The position numbers were made by a program, and so were the translations under genes. Below, in pieces: positions 25,100-28,720 of a DNA stretch of 28,720 nt. Location: the NCBI GenBank assembly GCA_964424455.1, contig CAYRJA010000033.1:1-28720 (forward strand), written 5' to 3'. Under the pieces are notes generated by a model, which ran no database searches, had not been told where the DNA came from, and saw nothing but the letters and a program-made list of their open reading frames with translations. Source of the DNA: CAYRJA01 sp964424455 (lineage in GTDB: Bacteria > Bacteroidota > Bacteroidia > Chitinophagales > UBA10324). Each line of letters begins with the position of its first letter. Within the stretch, counting starts at the first letter, position 1.

Positions 25100-26343
25100 T
25101 GTAACAGGGAAATAATATATTGAACAATATCACGGGCTACTTCTTTTTTTGTTTTCAGTTCAAACGGAATGGTGTTGTTTCTCTTGTCTATGATGGTGAT
25201 TTTATTTGTGTCGAATTCAAAACCGGATTGTGCATCCCGTAGAGAGTTCAAAACTATAAAATCCAGATTTTTCGACTCTAATTTCTTTTTTGCATTTACA
25301 ATCGGGTCATTGGTTTCCAGTGCAAAGCCACCGAGAACCTGATTCTTCTTTTTCTTCTTTCCTATTACTTTAAGGATATCCTTTGTCTTTCTCAAACTCA
25401 ATTGCCACTCATCATTATCCTTTTTTATTTTCTCTTTTACTTCCTTCACCGGAGTATAATCTGCAACTGCCGCAGCCATTACCGTAATATCTGACTTACT
25501 GAAATGTCTTTCAACAGCTGACAACATTTCAGCAGCCGTTTTTACTCTTTCCGTTTGTATGGAAGTGTTCTGAACCGGTTCTTTCGCCTGTCCAAGAATA
25601 AGTGTTACATCTGCCCCTTCCTCTGCTAATGCTTCCGCAATGGCAATTCCCATTTTCCCGGAAGAATAATTTCCTATGTAGCGAACGGGGTCAATGGGTT
25701 CATAAGTAGGTCCGGCTGTTACTAATGCTTTCTTTCCGTTAATCTTTCCCTTCTTATCTGTTACAGATTTACCTGCTGGAATTTTTTTTTTAATCTGTTC
25801 GATAATTTCCTCCGGTTCTGACATTCTTCCTTCTCCAATCAGTCCGCTGGCTAAATCACCGTGGGTTACAGGAAGAATAATATTTCCATAAGATTCCAAT
25901 TTTTTGATATTGGATTTAGTTGACGGATGCTTCCACATATCTTCATCCATTGCGGGAGAAAGCCAAACAGGACAGCGCGCAGATAAATAAACTGCTGTCA
26001 GAAGATTATCACAAAGTCCGTTTGCTAATTTTGCAATTGTATTTGCAGTAACAGGCGCTATCAGAATTAAATCAGCCCACAAAGCCAGCTCAACGTGATT
26101 GTTCCAGAAAGAATTGCCCGATTGTCCGTCAGATGAGTTTTGTGAAGTCAGTTCAGAATAAACGGGATTTTGAGATAGTGTAGAAAAAGTAAGCGGAGAC
26201 ACAAAGTTCCCCCCTTCCTTGGTCATAACGACTTTTACTTCAGCGCCTTCTTTTACTAAGAGTCGGACGAGATAAGCGCTTTTATAGGCAGCAATACTTC
26301 CGCATATTCCGAGTAGGATTTTCTTGCCGCGAATATTATCCAT
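25096..26343 (-). CDS. coaBC: Bifunctional phosphopantothenoylcysteine decarboxylase / phosphopantothenate-cysteine ligase CoaBC
   Basis: A cytoplasmic coenzyme A biosynthesis enzyme: CoaB joins 4'-phosphopantothenate to cysteine using CTP, and CoaC decarboxylates the product with FMN. CoaC domain, residues 7-~190: LGICGSIAAYKSAYLVR, His83 in HVELALWAD, PVTANTIAKLANG, and SPAMDEDMW (130-137), where many homologues have PAMN. Where E. coli has its active-site Cys in ACG before GPGRM, this protein reads ASG (165-167) before LIGEGRM. CoaB domain, from ~203: ALVTAGPTYEPIDPVRYIGNYSSGKMG with Asn225, AAAVADYTP (290-298) and KEKIKK. At 415 residues the fusion is of normal length. The gene overlaps the next by 4 nt and lies 41 nt after rpoZ. 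Confidence 0.98.
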   Translation of the reverse strand: MDNIRGKKILLGICGSIAAYKSAYLVRLLVKEGAEVKVVMTKEGGNFVSPLTFSTLSQNPVYSELTSQNSSDGQSGNSFWNNHVELALWADLILIAPVTANTIAKLANGLCDNLLTAVYLSARCPVWLSPAMDEDMWKHPSTKSNIKKLESYGNIILPVTHGDLASGLIGEGRMSEPEEIIEQIKKKIPAGKSVTDKKGKINGKKALVTAGPTYEPIDPVRYIGNYSSGKMGIAIAEALAEEGADVTLILGQAKEPVQNTSIQTERVKTAAEMLSAVERHFSKSDITVMAAAVADYTPVKEVKEKIKKDNDEWQLSLRKTKDILKVIGKKKKKNQVLGGFALETNDPIVNAKKKLESKNLDFIVLNSLRDAQSGFEFDTNKITIIDKRNNTIPFELKTKKEVARDIVQYIISLLQ

Positions 26344-26369
26344 TCGTTGATTCTCTAATTTGTTAAGAA

Positions 26370-26377
26370 CAAATCTA
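26370..26377 (-). promoter_or_regulatory. Predicted -7 box upstream of coaBC
   Basis: TAGATTTG on the minus strand matches TAnnTTTG exactly, 26 nt before the coaBC ATG in the 41-nt gap after rpoZ. No clear -33 box is seen. It may provide an internal promoter for coaBC, DUF4835 and recN. Confidence 0.38.
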
Positions 26378-26384
26378 TCCGCTA

Positions 26385-26729
26385 TCAGAACAGCGGCTTC
26401 GGCTCATCTTTAACCGGATTACGGAAGTAAACTTTCTCTTCCATAAACTCTTCCGTTGCACGCAATGTGGCGCTCGGCATTTTTTCGTAGTGTTTCGAAA
26501 TCTCTATCTGCTCACGGTTTTCATGAATTTCTTCAAGGTTGTCAGAAGAAGTGGCGAACTCTTCCAGCTTGCTGTGAAGTTCTTCTTTCGTTTGCGAAGC
26601 AACCTGATTGGCCCGCTTGGCAATTACTACAATAGATTCGTAAGTATTACCTGTTTTTTTCGCCAGCTCGGTTAAACTTTTGGGTTCAACATAGTTAACT
26701 GTACCATTTCCTTTAATTGATGGATTCAT
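26385..26729 (-). CDS. rpoZ: DNA-directed RNA polymerase omega subunit (Rpb6-type)
   Basis: Omega helps assemble and stabilise RNA polymerase. The 114-residue product has the omega-like helix pattern SLTELAKKTGNTYESIVVIAKRANQVA at ~18-44, followed by a charged helical segment and a C-terminal part typical of the Bacteroidetes form (TEEFMEEKVYF.NP). It overlaps the end of bamD by 17 nt in another frame, so translation is likely coupled, and precedes coaBC by 41 nt. Synteny with bamD and coaBC is characteristic and supports the call, since omega proteins are short and diverge quickly. Confidence 0.92.
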   Translation of the reverse strand: MNPSIKGNGTVNYVEPKSLTELAKKTGNTYESIVVIAKRANQVASQTKEELHSKLEEFATSSDNLEEIHENREQIEISKHYEKMPSATLRATEEFMEEKVYFRNPVKDEPKPLF

Positions 26730-27525
26730 CGGTTTTGAGTTTATTTAAAATTTTATTAGATGATTCAAAAATATTTTGAGATTCTTTGGCGTATTTACTT
26801 TGCAGAAGTTTGTCTTTGTATTGATTGTAAGTATTTACAGTTACCAGGTAGCGTTCTGCCTGCTTGGATTCAATGCTGTTTTGAGAGTAAAGGTAATTTG
26901 ATTTCAGAATCATAAAACTTGCCCTGTCAAAGTCAGGTGTATCGGGATAGGTGCGAAGCAGATTGGTAAAGGTTACGGCTGCCGCTTTATAATTCTCCAT
27001 ATCATAGTATAGCTTGGCATCAGCAAATGCTTTTTGCTGCAACTTGTTCCGCATCTTGTCAATCGTTTCATTGGCTTCAGCCACTAATGGGCTGGAAGGG
27101 TAAGTATTTACAAATAACTGTAATTCGTTAATCGCCTTGTTGGTATATTCCTGATCAAGTTCATATTTCGGAGACATATTTACATAGCATTTTGCATTCA
27201 TAAATAAACATTCCTGCGCGTGTACACCATTTGGATAGGTGGTAGCAATGTTTTTAAAATGATATGCTGCAATCAGATATTCTTCCATTCCGTATTGGCA
27301 AAAGGCATAGTAATAGTAAATATCTTCCACATCTTTTGTTCCCTTGTAAATTGCCATTAATTCCTCGAACAAAGGAATTGCTTTATAGTAATCTTTCTTA
27401 TTGTAGTATTCCTTTGCCTTTGTATATTTTAAAGGAAGATCGTTACTCTTCAGTACCTGATGATAGGTACTACAAGAAGTAAAGAAAATCAATATAGAAA
27501 AAGGTATGAGAAGGGCTTTTTTCAC
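26713..27525 (-). CDS. bamD: Outer membrane protein assembly factor BamD
   Basis: BamD is an outer-membrane lipoprotein of the BAM complex, which inserts beta-barrel proteins into the outer membrane. From the GTG at 27523-27525 the product begins MKKALLIPFSILIFFTSC, a lipoprotein signal with lipobox F-T-S-C. An in-frame TTG at 27535-27537 would add four residues (CPLV in the extension), but it overlaps a TATCTTTG promoter-like box, so I prefer GTG. The mature part is built of TPR-like helices: AKEYYNKKDYYKAIPLFEELM, DIYYYYAFCQYGMEEYLIAAYHFKNIATTYP, AINELQLFVNTYPSSPLVAEA and DAKLYYDMENYKAAAVTFTNLLRTYPDTP. It is the first gene of the bamD-rpoZ-coaBC-DUF4835-recN block and overlaps rpoZ by 17 nt. 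Confidence 0.95.
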   Translation of the reverse strand: MKKALLIPFSILIFFTSCSTYHQVLKSNDLPLKYTKAKEYYNKKDYYKAIPLFEELMAIYKGTKDVEDIYYYYAFCQYGMEEYLIAAYHFKNIATTYPNGVHAQECLFMNAKCYVNMSPKYELDQEYTNKAINELQLFVNTYPSSPLVAEANETIDKMRNKLQQKAFADAKLYYDMENYKAAAVTFTNLLRTYPDTPDFDRASFMILKSNYLYSQNSIESKQAERYLVTVNTYNQYKDKLLQSKYAKESQNIFESSNKILNKLKTDESIN

Positions 27526-27534
27526 AAGGGGGCA

Positions 27535-27542
27535 CAAAGATA
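27535..27542 (-). promoter_or_regulatory. Predicted -7 box immediately upstream of bamD
   Basis: TATCTTTG on the minus strand matches TAnnTTTG exactly and ends 9 nt before the preferred GTG start. A transcript from it would have little or no leader. It also covers the alternative TTG start codon, arguing against that start if the box is used. Confidence 0.4.
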
Positions 27543-27636
27543 TACTATAAATATGGATTATGAAATCATTCTCAAAAGTTAAAACAACTACTAAAACCTA
27601 TACTAATCTCTTATTTTCAGTTTATTATAAAAAATC

Positions 27637-27807
27637 TCAACAACAAGTTGTCAGAGGTTTTGCAGAAGTATAGCACATTCTTTTTTTGCTAAAGTTATTT
27701 TTCACGTATAATTGCAATGTGAGCATTGCAAAACTTCTATTTGCTTCAAAGTCTTTTGAGTTTTTAGCTTTGCGCTGAATACGTATTGATTTTTGTGGTC
27801 TGTTCAT
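27637..27807 (-). CDS. Possible small basic protein (56 codons), unrecognised
   Basis: An ATG-to-TGA frame encodes a Lys/Arg/Asn/Gln-rich peptide that starts MNRPQKSIRIQRKAKNSKD and ends LTTCC. I recognise no family. A perfect TAGATTTG box (27840-27847) lies 32 nt before the ATG, a plausible promoter position. Against it: the C-terminus is not protein-like, the frame contains a perfect hairpin, and a chance ORF of this size is common. It may instead be the footprint of a non-coding RNA. Confidence 0.25.
   Translation of the reverse strand: MNRPQKSIRIQRKAKNSKDFEANRSFAMLTLQLYVKNNFSKKRMCYTSAKPLTTCC
27712..27731. repeat. Perfect 8-bp stem-loop in the bamD/Fe-S intergenic region
   Basis: TTGCAATG and CATTGCAA are exact inverted arms separated by a 4-nt TGAG loop. 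No T-run follows on either strand, so it is not a standard terminator. It could be an operator palindrome or part of a structured RNA. Confidence 0.5.
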
Positions 27808-27812
27808 AAGAA

Positions 27813-27848
27813 TTAGATTTAAGAATCAATCAAGCAAATCAAATCTAA
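27813..27848. repeat. 8-bp inverted repeat with 20-nt spacer overlapping a -7 box
   Basis: TTAGATTT (27813-27820) and AAATCTAA (27841-27848) are perfect inverted copies. The right arm overlaps the minus-strand TAGATTTG box at 27840-27847 and the spacer is rich in AATC/AATCAA. This suits a regulator site over a promoter, but only the sequence symmetry is observed. Confidence 0.4.
27840..27847 (-). promoter_or_regulatory. Predicted -7 box of the small ORF or a small RNA
   Basis: TAGATTTG on the minus strand matches TAnnTTTG exactly. It lies 32 nt before the possible small ORF at 27637-27807 and could also read on towards bamD. No -33 box is evident. Confidence 0.33.
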
Positions 27849-27917
27849 CTCACCTTAGTGCATTATATTAAAAAGTTGTGCACGCATGAGTTACAAAGTG
27901 TTCAAAAAATATAAAAC

Positions 27918-28720
27918 ATGATTACACAACTCATCTTCATAGCTTGTCTTACAGTAGCTGTTTGGTTTTTTACCCGAAATGTCCGGAAGGTTATCCGCAA
28001 CATTAAACTCGGTCGTGATATTAAAATAAACGACCATAAAGCAGAGCGATGGAAAACCATGCTGCTGGTTGCGTTCGGGCAAAAGAAAATGTTCAGGCGA
28101 CCATTTCCGGCGCTATTACACTTTTTTGTTTATACCGGTTTCATTATTATCAATATTGAACTACTGGAGATAATGAGTGATGGAGCTTTCGGAACTCATC
28201 GTCTGTTCGCACAGTTTCTTCCTGAAGGTTTTTACAATTTTATTATTGCTGTTTTTGAGATACTTGCCTTACTTGTACTTGTCGGTTGTGTAATTTTTTT
28301 GTGCAGAAGATATATCGCTCGGATTCCCAGATTTTGGAGTCGCGAAATGACGAAGTGGCCGCGTACAGATGCCACCATTATTCTCTGTACTGAAATTGTA
28401 TTAATGAGTTGCTTTCTTACTATGAATGCATCCGATTCCATTTTACAATCACGTGGAGTGGGACATTATATCAAAGCAGGGATGTTTCCTGTTTCACAAT
28501 TTATCGCTCCGTTGTTAAGTGGACTTTCAGATAATTCGTTAATTGCTTTAGAAAGAGGTTGTTGGTGGGTTCATATTATCGGTGTGTTACTTTTCCTGAA
28601 CTATATCATCTGGTCAAAGCATTTTCATATTCTTATTGCTTTTCCAAACACATGGTATTCAAAACTTACTCCAAAAGGGGAGTTCAATACTTTGGAGTCT
28701 GTTACAAATGAGGTAAAGCT
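27918..28720 (+). CDS. Membrane-bound (Fe-S)-binding oxidoreductase, N-terminal part (3' end outside window)
   Basis: The frame opens at ATG 27918 and continues through the right edge (267 codons seen). The N-terminal part has about five membrane helices: ~2-18; ~52-75 (ALLHFFVYTGFIIINIELLEI); ~100-123 (FIIAVFEILALLVLVGCVIFL); ~150-172 (ATIILCTEIVLMSCFLTMNA); ~215-235 (HIIGVLLFLNYIIW). It then reads HFHILIAFPNTWYSKLTPKGEFNTLESVTNEVK. This is the pattern of the Bacteroidetes heterodisulfide-reductase/GlpC-related Fe-S oxidoreductases, in which a haem-binding-type membrane domain precedes two [4Fe-4S] motifs and CCG domains. Those cysteine motifs would lie beyond the window, so the electron partners cannot be judged. 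It is divergent from bamD. Confidence 0.85.
   Translation, partial: MITQLIFIACLTVAVWFFTRNVRKVIRNIKLGRDIKINDHKAERWKTMLLVAFGQKKMFRRPFPALLHFFVYTGFIIINIELLEIMSDGAFGTHRLFAQFLPEGFYNFIIAVFEILALLVLVGCVIFLCRRYIARIPRFWSREMTKWPRTDATIILCTEIVLMSCFLTMNASDSILQSRGVGHYIKAGMFPVSQFIAPLLSGLSDNSLIALERGCWWVHIIGVLLFLNYIIWSKHFHILIAFPNTWYSKLTPKGEFNTLESVTNEVK

Larger units (their letters stand above)
27538..27917. other. Divergent intergenic region upstream of bamD and the Fe-S oxidoreductase
   Basis: This 380-nt region separates bamD (minus) from the Fe-S oxidoreductase (plus). It holds the bamD promoter box, a possible 56-codon minus-strand ORF, a perfect 8-bp hairpin inside that ORF and an 8-bp inverted repeat upstream of it, each listed separately. 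I see no TAnnTTTG box close to the plus-strand gene. Confidence 0.7.

Noticed and set aside
25267..25278. TTTTCGACT near-match to the twin promoter box
   Set aside because: It lies inside coaBC coding sequence, the match breaks after nine bases and there is no TAnnTTCG partner at 27 nt.

Overview
The window comes from a Bacteroidetes (Bacteroidota) chromosome with roughly 40% G+C. The evidence is a complete type IX secretion core (porP-gldK-gldL-gldM-gldN), SprB-repeat and T9SS-sorted giant surface proteins, the bamD-rpoZ-coaBC-DUF4835-recN block typical of the phylum, A/T-rich translation starts without clear Shine-Dalgarno sites, and several TAnnTTTG-type -7 promoter boxes. A free-living Chitinophagales/Sphingobacteriales-like lineage is a guess; no rRNA or tRNA is present to fix it. 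All family assignments come from reading translated motifs, not from database searches.

Layout. 1-3574 (minus): 5' part of a giant secreted protein with a jelly-roll-like N-terminus, PKD-like domains and a tandem array of 76-residue SprB repeats that runs off the left edge. 3575-4025: divergent intergenic region carrying the same two-part promoter-like element facing each giant gene. 4026-14165 (plus): a 3379-residue modular adhesin ending in a T9SS type A sorting domain. 14196-16070 (minus): a small Pro/Ala-rich protein and nuoN, apart from the other nuo genes. 16071-16403: gap with no recognised gene. 16404-22320 (minus): gldN, gldM, gldL, gldK and porP, transcribed in the order porP to gldN. 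22369-27525 (minus): recN, DUF4835 (PorD-like), coaBC, rpoZ and bamD, transcribed from bamD to recN. 27538-27917: divergent intergenic region with a possible 56-codon ORF and two inverted repeats. 27918 to the right edge (plus): membrane N-terminus of an Fe-S oxidoreductase.

How it fits together. The GldL/GldM inner-membrane motor and the GldK/GldN periplasmic ring would power export across the outer membrane. PorP/SprF-like proteins sit in the outer membrane and BamD helps insert outer-membrane proteins. The plus-strand giant carries the C-terminal signal of a T9SS client and its divergent neighbour is probably another, so machinery and large clients lie within one 28-kb stretch. Most striking are the twin promoter elements between the two giants, and the way whole lectin-like modules are embedded inside Ig-like or linker regions of the 3379-residue protein. 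I found no mobile element, CRISPR array, tRNA or rRNA, and no wholly unknown multi-gene system.
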